Shown piece after piece: positions 1-8,628 of a DNA stretch of 24,037 bases (position 1 is its first letter; the number at the start of each line of letters is the position of its first letter). This DNA comes from JACQFK01 sp041482015 (GTDB lineage Bacteria; Planctomycetota; MHYJ01; JACPRB01): NCBI GenBank assembly GCA_041482015.1, contig JBGPCZ010000091.1:1-24037 (forward strand), given 5' to 3'. Made by a program: the position numbers and the translations under genes. The notes below the pieces were generated by a model, which worked only from the letters and a program-made list of their open reading frames with translations, was not told where the DNA came from and searched no databases.

Positions 1-666
1 CGGGGTTTTCTCAAGGTCGACATGGACGCCTGCATCGTCTGCGACCTCTGCATGAAGGCCTGCCCGGTCGACTGCATCACCATCGAGTGGAAGCGCGAGG
101 CGGGGAAGAGCGGCAAGGTCGCGACCCGCTTCGAGATCGACTACCAGAAGTGCATGTACTGCGGCCTCTGCGCGGAGCCGTGCCCCACGATCGCCATCTG
201 GCACACCCACGAGTACGAGAACGCGACGTACAACCGCGTCGCGCAGGTCATCGACTGGGTCCATCCCGAGAACAAGGTCACCAACCCGAACGCGAAGCCC
301 AAGCAGGAGAAGCCGCCGCCCAAGCCCGCGGCGAAGCCCGCCGCGGCTCCCGTGGCCGGGGCCGCGCCGGCGGCGCCGGCGGCTCCCGCGACGGGCAACG
401 ACCTCGACGGCAACGTGGTCGAGAGCGGCGTGGGGGGCAAGGCGTCGAACCCCGACCGCGGCACGGTCGACAAGGTCTGGATCATCCCGGGCTGCATCGT
501 TTGCGACCTCTGCGAGGACACGATCTCCGAGGTCTTCCACGTCACCGAGACGACGAGCGTCGTCCAGATGGAAGGCCAGGAGAAGTGGGGCGAGTGGTCG
601 GAGAAGATTGCCGACGCCGCCGCCGGCTGCCCCGTCAACGTCATCAAGTACGAGATCAAGAAGTAG
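1..666 (+). CDS. NuoI-like 4Fe-4S protein with C-terminal ferredoxin domain (5' partial)
   Basis: The reading frame is open from the first base, and the residues before the ATG at 22 (GFLKVD) match the lead-in to the first cluster of NuoI, so the gene probably starts upstream. Counting from that ATG, two cysteine motifs (C-x2-C-x2-C-x3-CP) near residues 4-16 and 44-55 form a NuoI-type dicluster ferredoxin. A Pro/Ala-rich linker at about 92-124 leads to a second ferredoxin domain with CIVCDLC near 158-164 and a distant CP near 204, the pattern of a single-cluster ferredoxin. Three [4Fe-4S] clusters are predicted. Complex I subunit I normally ends soon after its second cluster, so the fused third cluster is unusual. 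It stops with TAG, and the next gene starts 5 nt later, so the two probably work together in electron transfer. Whether it belongs to complex I or to another oxidoreductase cannot be decided here. Confidence 0.85.
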   Translation, partial: RGFLKVDMDACIVCDLCMKACPVDCITIEWKREAGKSGKVATRFEIDYQKCMYCGLCAEPCPTIAIWHTHEYENATYNRVAQVIDWVHPENKVTNPNAKPKQEKPPPKPAAKPAAAPVAGAAPAAPAAPATGNDLDGNVVESGVGGKASNPDRGTVDKVWIIPGCIVCDLCEDTISEVFHVTETTSVVQMEGQEKWGEWSEKIADAAAGCPVNVIKYEIKK

Positions 667-671
667 ACGGC

Positions 672-1205
672 ATGCCCTACTTCATCAACAACGAGTGCAT
701 CGGCTGCACGATCTGCGCCAAGAAGTGCCCCGTGCCCTGCATCTGGGGCGGCGAGGTCCACGTCTGGGCGAAGACCAAGGAGTTCCACATCATCGCCCCG
801 CCCGACTGCATCGAGTGCGGGGTCTGCGCGAGCTACTGCCCGGTCGATTGCATCCAGAACGAGGAGGGCGTGATCGAGCCCAAGATCGAGGCGAAGCAGC
901 GCCCGGTCGCGGTCGTGCGCGAGGAGAACTGCACGGGTTGCGAGTGGTGCGTCGACGTCTGCCCGTTCGACTGCCTCGAGATGGTCAAGCCCACCAATCC
1001 CGGCGAGTTCTTCGCCGTCGCCAAGGACGTCCGTCCCAAGGACTGCGTGGGCTGCAAGCTTTGCGAGGAGGTCTGCGTCCAGAAGGACGCGATCGTGATC
1101 CTCTACCCGGACGGCAGCTATGCCGACCGCGTGGGCGTCGAGTGCCGGACCACCTACATGGGCCCGGACCGCATGCCCAACCAGTCCCAGGTCAAGCGGA
1201 TCTGA
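672..1205 (+). CDS. Polyferredoxin with four 4Fe-4S motifs
   Basis: A 177-residue soluble protein that starts 5 nt after the previous stop. It contains four cysteine motifs, CIGCTICAKKC, CIECGVCASYC, CTGCEWCVDVC and CVGCKLCEEVC, each C-x2-C-x2-C-x3-C, so it can hold four [4Fe-4S] clusters arranged as two bacterial-type dicluster ferredoxin units. The short tail after the last cluster has no recognised domain. There is no signal peptide or membrane segment, so it should act in the cytoplasm as an electron wire. With the preceding NuoI-like protein, seven clusters are encoded side by side. No catalytic subunit (flavoprotein, hydrogenase or dehydrogenase) lies in the window; one is expected upstream of base 1. 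The ferredoxin assignment is secure, the electron donor and acceptor are unknown. Confidence 0.9.
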   Translation: MPYFINNECIGCTICAKKCPVPCIWGGEVHVWAKTKEFHIIAPPDCIECGVCASYCPVDCIQNEEGVIEPKIEAKQRPVAVVREENCTGCEWCVDVCPFDCLEMVKPTNPGEFFAVAKDVRPKDCVGCKLCEEVCVQKDAIVILYPDGSYADRVGVECRTTYMGPDRMPNQSQVKRI

Positions 1206-1217
1206 CGCCCGCCTCTT

Positions 1218-1241
1218 CTCCGTGACTCCGTGTCTCTGTGG
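1218..1241 (+). repeat. Three tandem octamers between convergent genes
   Basis: Three head-to-tail octamers, CTCCGTGA, CTCCGTGT and CTCTGTGG, fill part of the 44-nt gap between the polyferredoxin stop and the stop of the giant membrane protein. A T/C-rich tract (TTTTCTTCTT) follows directly. No stem-loop is visible, so this does not look like a standard intrinsic terminator. Confidence 0.5.
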
Positions 1242-1249
1242 TTTTCTTC

Positions 1250-4200
1250 TTATTCCCAACCGGCGAACTTGAGCCGCCACCGGGCCAGCCGCTCGGCGAT
1301 CTCCTTCTTGTGGGTCTTGAAGTAGATCGCCCCGAAGATGAGCGTCGAGCCGATCACGAGCACCGCGATTCCGATCATCGTCATCTTCGTGCTCCGGTCG
1401 AGGAACGCCACGACCTTGATGAAGAGCGCCGCGAGGTCCACCATCAGCGCCCCGAAGCCCAGCGCGAGGTACATCCGGATGCGGAGGAGGCTGCCCAGCG
1501 CCATCGCGCCCAGGCAGAGCACCATCACCGTCATGTTGTGCAGCAGCGGCACGTGCCGGTCCACCAGGGCATAGTAGCCCGCGCTCCCGACCATCGCGAC
1601 CAGCGTCACCGCGCGGATCCCGTTCCGCGCCTCCGTCGGCACCCGCTTCGCGAAGAGCTGGAGGAGGACGAGCACGCCCACGCCCACCGGCACGACGTAG
1701 GCGTAGATCATCTCCAGGTGCAGCTTCTGCCAGAAGATCATCATCACGAACGCGACGAACCCGCCGATCGCGACGAAATGATAAGGCGACTCGCGGTCCT
1801 CCTTCCCGAGGTAGGCGAAGGCCGCGCTGTGGAGGCCGACCACCGTGAGCTCCATCCCCGACCCCAGGTGGTGCAGCACCGACCAGCTTACTGAGAACAG
1901 GGGGAGCGCCAGGAGCGGCAGGTGGAGCGGGACGAGAACCTGGCGCGGCTGGTTCTCGAGGACCTGCTTCAACCCGATGCAGGCGAAGAAGGCGACGAGC
2001 GAGGCCCAGACGTCGTAGTGGAGATCCCAGGCGTGGTGAGCCAGCTGGAGCTGCGTGCGCGCCACGAGGAACGCCCCGAGCAGGCACGCCTGCAGGAGGA
2101 AATACGGCGCCATCGCTTTCCGCGCCCTTCCCTCGAGGAACCAGCCTACGGAGAGCGCCGCGTAGAGGGCCTCGATCAGCGCGAGCTCACGGGGCGCGAA
2201 GGCCTCGCCGAGATGAGCCGCCTGCACCGCCGCGGTGGCCAGGGTCGCGATCGAGAGGGCGACCGTGCGGACCGTCGCGCCCGACGCCCCCAGCCACGCG
2301 ATCGACTGGTCGAAGAGCCGCGGCCGCAGCCGCGACACGCGCGAGGGCATCTTCTGGAGAACCGACGCGAGCGCGCCCGTCGCGAGGATCGTCGCGGCCG
2401 TCGCGAGCACCGGCCAGGCGAGCGGTGCCCCCGCGCGGGACTGCCCGAACCAGACGAGCCACGCGGGTGTCCACGGCAGCGCGGCCGAGGCAAGGGTCTC
2501 CGCCCACGATTCGGGCGCGCGCGAGTCCCGTGGCGTCAGCGCCGCGAGGAGCGAGGCGAGCCCCATCGCCCAGAGCCCCGCGGGCGAGCCGGGGTGATGC
2601 CAGAAGAGGACATGGCCCAGGGTCAGCGTCCAGAGGGCGGCGGCGTGGCCGGTCATCCCCTTCATCCGGGTCCAGCCGTCGATCGCGAGGAGCGCCGCCC
2701 AGATGACGAGCAGCGCCCAGGCGACGTATTCCGAGGCGAGGTAACTCTTGAGCACGAATCCCATGTGGAGCGCGACGAGGACCTGGACACGGGCGACGAT
2801 CGGGTAGATCGTCGAGCCGCGAAGGATCCCCTGGTGGACGAAGACGCTCGCCGCCCCGACGAGGAGCGGCGCGACCATGAGCGGGTGGGCCTCGTACCCG
2901 AGGATTCCCCAGAGGGCCATCCCCTGGCTGGCCGCGAGGAGGCAGACCCCCCACGGGCGGCGGAGTGCCTGCCATTCCTGCGCGTCGATGCCGGCGAGCC
3001 GCTGGATCGCCGTGCGGAGGGGCGAGCGCTGCACGCTCGCGAACGTGAAGACGTGGGCGAGCGCGATCGCCGCCCACGCCGATTCCACGGGGTGATCGAA
3101 CGGGCTGAGGCCCGGCAGGGCCGTGACCGCGAAGTAGAGGCTCACCATCACCGCCAGCCCGCCGTAGAACGCCAGCCAGTTCGACGCGCCCAGCGCGCGG
3201 AGCCGGAGGAGCACCATGCCCAGGACGAAGAGGACGGGCGAGTTTCGGTGATAGGAGACAAGCTCGAGCTGATTGTTCGGGAAGATCACGAGCTGGAGGA
3301 TGGGGCGGAGGACATAGAGCGCGAGGACCAGGCACGCGAGCGTCGCGGCGGAGGCGCGGTAGCGGTCGAGGCTCGCGGCCCCGCGGCGGAAGCCGCTTTC
3401 GGCGCGCGCGTAGAAGTAGAGCACGGGAAGGCCCAGCGACACGAGCGCCGTGACCGGGTGGCGCAGGACGGGCACCATGAGGGCCGCGCACCAGATCGCC
3501 ATCGTGACGCCGAAGTGATAGAAGCCCTCGCAGAACTTCGCATAGGGCTCCTCGCCCGGCACGGGGCGGCGCGCGGCGCGGCGGAAGTAGAATCCCGCGA
3601 GGAGCGACATTGCGCCCGAGACCCCGAAGCGGAACGCGTCGATCTTCGCCAGGTTCGGATCGACGAGGTAGTTCGCCGAGATCAGCGCAAGCACCAGGCC
3701 CGCCCACGCGAGGCTCGCGCGCGCGGCCATCCGGGCGAGCTCCTCCCGGCGGACGAGCCGCCGCGCCGTCGTGAGCTGGAGGAGGGTCAGCGCGACACCC
3801 AAGCCGATCAAATGGATCTCGGTCAGCCCGTGGTCGAGCAGGAATTTGCCCCCGAAGACGCGGACGAGGTGGACGTTGCCGAGGGTGACGAGCACGCCGG
3901 CCGCGTGGGCGATCCAGAGCCGTCCTGTCGACGCGGCGATCACGCCGAGCGTCAGCGCGCCCACGTAGGGCGCCCAGGCCTGGACCGGGGCGTCGCGGAG
4001 CGCCGGCACCGCCGCGTGGTAGAGCGCGATCCCGCAGGCGATCGCGGCGGCAGGGCCGAAGAGCCACGGGACGACGGGCCACCGGAGGGCGTCGGGCGTG
4101 AGCGCGCCCGAGAGGAGCGCGGGCTGCTTCGAGTGGAGCCGCCGCCCCGCGTGGCCCAGGAGGGCCATCGCGAGCGCGAGGAGCGAGGCGTGCCAGGGCG

Positions 4201-7200
4201 AGAGGAGCTGGGCCTCGCGGGCCGCCGCCGGGACGCCGGCGTGCGCCATCGTGTAGGCGAGGAGGGCGCCCAGGAGCGCGAGCGGGCCGGAAGTCATCGC
4301 GCGGGCGGTGAGGAGGACGACGCCCAGGAGGAGCGCGAGTTGTGCCGGGGCGAACCCGAGGTCGTCGAATCCGTGGAGCACGCCCGCGATACCGAGCGCG
4401 ACGGCCAGCAGGACCCCGGTGGCCTGGAACGGAACGACGAGCGGCTTGAGGAATTCCCAGGCGGCCTTCCTGAGTTCCAGCACTCCCTGCACCATTTGGA
4501 TTCCCAGGAGGAGCAGGAGTGTCGGTGTCAGGCTCCTTTCCATGGAGAGCCGCTCGGCGAGAAGGCCGGACCCCGGCGCGGTCCACGCGAGGAGCATCAC
4601 CCACGTGAGCGCGAGGAGAAAGGTCCCGTAATGGAGATGTCTCGACGCCAGGCCGTGCCACACGAGTCCGGTCCCCGCGAACAACGCGAGCCATTGCACC
4701 TCCAGGGGCGTCTTGCCCCACACGAGGGCGAGGAAGCAGCCCGTGGAGAGGAGCAGGCTTGCCAGGCGGAGGAACCGCCGCGTGGGGCCCGTGAGAAGAT
4801 CCGCCACCCAAGCGGCGCGCCGCTCGAGGACGAACCGGTGGAGGAAGAAGAGGGCCTGGACGAACAAGGCCGGGACGAGGAGGATCGTGGCCCCCGAGGA
4901 GCGGCCCCACAGGTGGGTGACGAACATCAGGCTGGCGGACATCCAGGCGAGGCCGACGTAAGTTGCGGCCTTCGCGCCGCGGAGGTCGCGGACGTGGACG
5001 GCGAAGAGCGTCCAGAAGACGCCCGTGAGCCCGATCGCGATCGACATCTTTTCGAGGTGCGGGCCGTCGAGGTTCGACAGGAAGTTCCAGGTGTCGACCT
5101 TGAAGGCGAGGAACAGCGCGGCGGCGAGGAGCGGCCAGGTGAAGAGCGAGGAGTCGAGGCGGCGGAGCGGGAAGGGGTCGCGCCCCAGGTGCCGGTCGCC
5201 CTCGCCGAGCTCCTTCAGCCGGGGCCACCTTTGGAGGGCGAAGCAGAGGAGCGCGAAGCCGACGGCCGTCGCGGCGGAGCCGAGGCCCGAGCCCCACGCA
5301 AGCTCGGGGAAGAGCTTCTGGAGCGGCGCCCGCGCGACCGGCAGGAGGAGGATGCCGATCGCCATCGCCATGCCCGAAGGCACGAGCGACCTCGAGAAGT
5401 ACGCGGCGAAGAGGAGCGCCGCCATCATGAGGACGGGCCCGCCCAGGTCGAGCCCGGGGTTCACGATCGCGTGGTGGTCGAGCTCGACCCGCGCGGCCAT
5501 GCAGACCACGGCGAGGACGCCGTAGATCCAGAGCACCGTCGAGCGGGAGTTCAGAAGGAGCGGCGAGCGGACGGACGCGACGAGCCCGATCCAGAGGAAC
5601 GAGAGCGCGGCCAGCCCGGCGACGAGGAACGTCGGCTGGAAGGTCTCCGTGAGGTAGGGGAGCGCCACCGCGAGGACGACCATCGCGGTGTGGACCCACG
5701 CGATCTGCCGGTCGCGCCACGCGCGCCACCCGAAGAGCGCGGCGACGGACGCGATCGCCCCGGCGGTCTCCAGCCGCGGAGTGCCGAAATGCCAGTGCGC
5801 GAGCACGGCCGCCGGAAGGCTGATGAAGAGGACGGCCGCCTGCATCCCGGTCGCGGCGCGAGAGAGGATCTCGTCGCGGCGGGCGAGCGTTGCGATCGCC
5901 CCCATCAGGAGCGCCACGCCGATCCCGAGGAAGGGGAGCACCGCCGGCGGGAAGCCGTGGAGCAACCCGATCGACGCGCCGGCCAGCGCGACGAACGTCA
6001 GCCCGATCCAGTGCTGGAGCGGCTGCCGGCGCGGGAGCGACTGGTAGATCCAGACGGCGCCCGCGAGGGCGAACGTGACGAGACGCATGACGTCGTGCCC
6101 GATCCCGAGAAGGACCCCGAGGAGGATGAACGCGTAGCCGAGGAACGACTCGGCCCCGAGCCGCTCCGCGCCGCCACGGAGCTCCAGCGTGCGCCGCTCC
6201 GTGAAGAGCACGAGCCAGCCCGTCAGGACGACCATCGGCGCATAGGTGTGCGGATGGGGGATGTGCTGGAGCTGGCCGTGCGCCCACGCGAAGACCTGGA
6301 CGAACGTCACTGCGAGGGCGGCGCCGAAGAACCAGACGACCCTCTTCTCCTTCGCGAGCTCCGCCGTCAGGACCCGCCGCGCGAAGCGGACGACCGCGGC
6401 CGAGAGCGCGAGAAAGCCGAGGTAGAACCCCGCGCCGACGACCGGGAGGACATGCGCCGGGCCCAAGGGGCGCGCGATGGGTCCGAGCGTGACGAGCGCG
6501 TTGAGGAACAGGAGTGTGCCCCCGAGCATCCCGCCCAGCGCGGGGTGGACGGCCGAGCACCACTTGCGAAGCCCCCAGCCGAAGAGCCCCAGGTAGATCG
6601 CGGCCATGAGCGGGACCGCGAGCATCTTCTGGCCCGGCAGGACGTTCTTGTCGCCGACGAGCAGGGCCACGGCCATGAAGTTGACGGGGAGCAGGCCGAT
6701 CGCCGCGCTCCGCAGCACCGCGCCGGTCCCTTTGAATTGCGCGTCCTTCCGCTCGATCCATCCGCCCATCCACGCGAGCGCCGCCGTGAACGCCGCCAGG
6801 AGCGTCGGCATGAGCGAGTAGCGGACGAGCCAGGTCTTGTCCCACGTGTAGTAGGCGAGGAGCGAGCTCCCCACGACGACCATCACGACGCCAGCGACCA
6901 TGTACCAGTTGTCGAGGAAGAAAGGCTTGAGGTGGACCTCCCAGATCGAGGGCGAGGGAGGCCGCGGCGGCGGCGCGGGTCGCGGCGACACTTTCGGCTT
7001 CGGCGCGGGAATGGCGACGGGCGCGGGAGTTTTCCTGGTTTCGATGACCGCGGGGGCGGGCTCTTCCACCCGCGCCGGCGGAGCCTCCGCGCCCGTCAGC
7101 GCCCGCTCCTCCTCGGGCGAGATCGCCCCGGCCCATCGCTCGATGAAATCGTCCATCGCCGCGGGGCCGAGCGAGGCCGCGCACTCCTTCTCCATCTGCC

Positions 7201-8185
7201 GGAGCGTCGCGTCGTCCGCGTCGGCCCGGCGGGAGTACCATAGGAGGAGCGTCACGAGAGGGCGCTTGTGGGCGAGCGCCCGCAGCACGTTGCCCTGGAG
7301 CTGGCGGTTGGTCTCACGGGAACGGAGCCACGCGGCCCACGAGGTCCACCCTGCGGCCGCGGCCTGGCCGAACCGGAGCGTGAGGATCATCGCCGCGCGG
7401 TCGCGCTCCCCGGGTTCCAGCTCCAGGGTCAGAAGGGCGGATCCGGCGGCGTCATCGGGGCAGGCGCAGAGGAGATCGAGGAGCCGCCGGCGCTCCTCGC
7501 GCGTCGTCGCCTGGGCGAAGGCGGTTCGGAACTGGGTGAGGAAAACGTCCGGCTCGGACGCGGGAGGCGTCGGTCCCCCGCCGGGCGCGAGGGCCTGCGC
7601 GGACACCGCGATCGCCGCGTCGCGCTGCTTTGCGATCCCTTCCTTCACCGGGGTGGGGACCGGCGACCGGAGCTCGGCGGCCGCGACCAGGTCCAGGAGC
7701 GACGAGGTGCCCCACGCGGCGACCCCCTCGAAGGCCGCATCGGCCGCCTTCTCGAGCTCGCGGTCCAGCATCGTCGCGAGCTGGGGCACGTCGTCCCTCC
7801 GCTCCGCGAGGAGGCAGCGGTCTTCGAGGAGCGTCATCGCCGCACGGAGACGAGCCGCCGCATCCTCCGGGTTCGTCCAGCCCACGGGGACGTCGAGGGG
7901 AAGGTCCGAGAGGGAGGATCGAAGGGCCTCGGGGACGGGTTTGCCGGTCCGCTTGAGCGAGTAGTGGCGCACGGCTTCCAGGCGCCGGGATTCGCCAAGC
8001 TGGGTCGCGAGGGCCTGGAGTTCGGGCCGCTGCTCGGCGACGAGCGCGTCGATCACCTCGCCCATGGCCGGCGGAGGCGCCCCGGTGTGGAGGAGATTCC
8101 GGACCGCGGGGAGCGCCTGCTGGGCGTCCAGCTTTCCCGAGGCCGTGTAGAGGACCAGCGAACGGACCAAGTCGTCGCGGTTCAA
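1250..8185 (-). CDS. Giant polytopic membrane protein, DUF2339-like
   Basis: 2311 residues. Residues 1 to about 370 are soluble and helix-rich. A Pro-rich linker of about 50 residues (with PRPAPPPRPPSPS) follows, and from about residue 428 (DNWYMVAGVVMVVVGSSLLA) to the end the chain is an almost unbroken series of hydrophobic segments, room for several dozen transmembrane helices. The start of the membrane part and the C-terminus (conserved-looking FLDRSTKMTMIG, then IYFKTHKKEI) recall the DUF2339 family of predicted membrane proteins, but that family is usually far shorter. The start is TTG with GGAGG about 8 nt upstream. A -10-like TATAAG lies at 8231-8236. No catalytic motif was recognised; a role in envelope or polymer handling would be guesswork. 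The frame is intact over nearly 7 kb, so the gene is under selection. Confidence 0.85.
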   Translation of the reverse strand: MNRDDLVRSLVLYTASGKLDAQQALPAVRNLLHTGAPPPAMGEVIDALVAEQRPELQALATQLGESRRLEAVRHYSLKRTGKPVPEALRSSLSDLPLDVPVGWTNPEDAAARLRAAMTLLEDRCLLAERRDDVPQLATMLDRELEKAADAAFEGVAAWGTSSLLDLVAAAELRSPVPTPVKEGIAKQRDAAIAVSAQALAPGGGPTPPASEPDVFLTQFRTAFAQATTREERRRLLDLLCACPDDAAGSALLTLELEPGERDRAAMILTLRFGQAAAAGWTSWAAWLRSRETNRQLQGNVLRALAHKRPLVTLLLWYSRRADADDATLRQMEKECAASLGPAAMDDFIERWAGAISPEEERALTGAEAPPARVEEPAPAVIETRKTPAPVAIPAPKPKVSPRPAPPPRPPSPSIWEVHLKPFFLDNWYMVAGVVMVVVGSSLLAYYTWDKTWLVRYSLMPTLLAAFTAALAWMGGWIERKDAQFKGTGAVLRSAAIGLLPVNFMAVALLVGDKNVLPGQKMLAVPLMAAIYLGLFGWGLRKWCSAVHPALGGMLGGTLLFLNALVTLGPIARPLGPAHVLPVVGAGFYLGFLALSAAVVRFARRVLTAELAKEKRVVWFFGAALAVTFVQVFAWAHGQLQHIPHPHTYAPMVVLTGWLVLFTERRTLELRGGAERLGAESFLGYAFILLGVLLGIGHDVMRLVTFALAGAVWIYQSLPRRQPLQHWIGLTFVALAGASIGLLHGFPPAVLPFLGIGVALLMGAIATLARRDEILSRAATGMQAAVLFISLPAAVLAHWHFGTPRLETAGAIASVAALFGWRAWRDRQIAWVHTAMVVLAVALPYLTETFQPTFLVAGLAALSFLWIGLVASVRSPLLLNSRSTVLWIYGVLAVVCMAARVELDHHAIVNPGLDLGGPVLMMAALLFAAYFSRSLVPSGMAMAIGILLLPVARAPLQKLFPELAWGSGLGSAATAVGFALLCFALQRWPRLKELGEGDRHLGRDPFPLRRLDSSLFTWPLLAAALFLAFKVDTWNFLSNLDGPHLEKMSIAIGLTGVFWTLFAVHVRDLRGAKAATYVGLAWMSASLMFVTHLWGRSSGATILLVPALFVQALFFLHRFVLERRAAWVADLLTGPTRRFLRLASLLLSTGCFLALVWGKTPLEVQWLALFAGTGLVWHGLASRHLHYGTFLLALTWVMLLAWTAPGSGLLAERLSMERSLTPTLLLLLGIQMVQGVLELRKAAWEFLKPLVVPFQATGVLLAVALGIAGVLHGFDDLGFAPAQLALLLGVVLLTARAMTSGPLALLGALLAYTMAHAGVPAAAREAQLLSPWHASLLALAMALLGHAGRRLHSKQPALLSGALTPDALRWPVVPWLFGPAAAIACGIALYHAAVPALRDAPVQAWAPYVGALTLGVIAASTGRLWIAHAAGVLVTLGNVHLVRVFGGKFLLDHGLTEIHLIGLGVALTLLQLTTARRLVRREELARMAARASLAWAGLVLALISANYLVDPNLAKIDAFRFGVSGAMSLLAGFYFRRAARRPVPGEEPYAKFCEGFYHFGVTMAIWCAALMVPVLRHPVTALVSLGLPVLYFYARAESGFRRGAASLDRYRASAATLACLVLALYVLRPILQLVIFPNNQLELVSYHRNSPVLFVLGMVLLRLRALGASNWLAFYGGLAVMVSLYFAVTALPGLSPFDHPVESAWAAIALAHVFTFASVQRSPLRTAIQRLAGIDAQEWQALRRPWGVCLLAASQGMALWGILGYEAHPLMVAPLLVGAASVFVHQGILRGSTIYPIVARVQVLVALHMGFVLKSYLASEYVAWALLVIWAALLAIDGWTRMKGMTGHAAALWTLTLGHVLFWHHPGSPAGLWAMGLASLLAALTPRDSRAPESWAETLASAALPWTPAWLVWFGQSRAGAPLAWPVLATAATILATGALASVLQKMPSRVSRLRPRLFDQSIAWLGASGATVRTVALSIATLATAAVQAAHLGEAFAPRELALIEALYAALSVGWFLEGRARKAMAPYFLLQACLLGAFLVARTQLQLAHHAWDLHYDVWASLVAFFACIGLKQVLENQPRQVLVPLHLPLLALPLFSVSWSVLHHLGSGMELTVVGLHSAAFAYLGKEDRESPYHFVAIGGFVAFVMMIFWQKLHLEMIYAYVVPVGVGVLVLLQLFAKRVPTEARNGIRAVTLVAMVGSAGYYALVDRHVPLLHNMTVMVLCLGAMALGSLLRIRMYLALGFGALMVDLAALFIKVVAFLDRSTKMTMIGIAVLVIGSTLIFGAIYFKTHKKEIAERLARWRLKFAGWE

Positions 8186-8230
8186 AGGATCCCCCTCCCT
8201 CTCTCGTCACGGTCACGAAAGGTTTGAACT

Positions 8231-8236
8231 CTTATA
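8231..8236 (-). promoter_or_regulatory. Putative -10 box of the giant membrane protein gene
   Basis: On the minus strand TATAAG lies 45 nt before the TTG start, giving a leader of about 40 nt that contains the Shine-Dalgarno sequence. No convincing -35 hexamer was found. A small hairpin (GGAAG, 3-nt loop, CTTCC) sits further upstream at 8278-8290 without a T-run, so it is a weak terminator candidate for the CDGSH gene. Confidence 0.35.
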
Positions 8237-8355
8237 CCACGGACGGCCGGCCTGATCGAGTTCAATCTTCGGGAAGAGGAAGCAACTTCCGTGCCACGCC
8301 GGGGCGCGCGGTCCCGCCCGAGACGTGTGCAGCGCCGTTCTCGACTCTTCTCGAC

Positions 8356-8601
8356 TTACGGCAGCTTCTTGTGCGAGCCGTCGCAAAACGGCTTGTTCGC
8401 GGAGTGCTTGCAGCCGCACCACGCGACCTTCTTGGCCACGTCGATCGTCACCTTCATCGGCGTGAGGCCGGTGCCCGATGCCTTGTGGGATCCGTCGCAG
8501 AACGGCTGCGACTTCGAGTGGCCGCAGGCGCACCAGAAGTAGTCGCCGGGCTGCATCTCCATGACGTACGGCGATTTCTGGGGGATCGCGGGGTCGCCCA
8601 T
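8356..8601 (-). CDS. CDGSH iron-sulfur protein, two motifs
   Basis: An 81-residue protein with two CDGSH zinc-finger-like motifs (C-x-C ... C-D-G-S-H). The ligands are C24, C26, C35 and H39 in the first, and C62, C64, C73 and H77 in the second, so each should hold a redox-active [2Fe-2S] cluster with 3 Cys + 1 His as in mitoNEET-type proteins. It has no membrane anchor, so it is cytoplasmic. The ATG is preceded by a strong AAGGAGG 8 nt upstream, and TAGGAT at 8621-8626 is a plausible -10 box, 19 nt before the start. It lies 27 nt behind the MFS gene and 170 nt ahead of the giant membrane protein on the same strand. Tandem-CDGSH proteins are common in bacteria; their physiological role is still poorly defined. 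Confidence 0.93.
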   Translation of the reverse strand: MGDPAIPQKSPYVMEMQPGDYFWCACGHSKSQPFCDGSHKASGTGLTPMKVTIDVAKKVAWCGCKHSANKPFCDGSHKKLP

Positions 8602-8628
8602 GTCCAGTCCTCCTTGTGGAATCCTACC

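Noticed and set aside
141..2087. 648-codon - strand frame opposite the ferredoxin genes
   Set aside because: It runs antisense across two well-supported ferredoxin genes and gives only Arg/Ala/Leu-rich low-complexity protein.
2187..7241. Second frame of 1684 codons on the - strand within the giant gene
   Set aside because: Arg/Pro/Gly-rich shadow in another frame of the same strand, with no domains or start signals.
1922..7243. Open frame of 1773 codons on the + strand, opposite the giant membrane protein
   Set aside because: The translated sequence is an Arg/Glu/Asp/Gly-rich low-complexity string with no domain, and it exists because third codon positions of the real - strand gene are almost all G or C. 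The minus-strand frame has clear membrane helices.
8278..8290. GGAAG-CAA-CTTCC hairpin as a transcription terminator
   Set aside because: Only five base pairs and no T-run on either strand; too weak to call.
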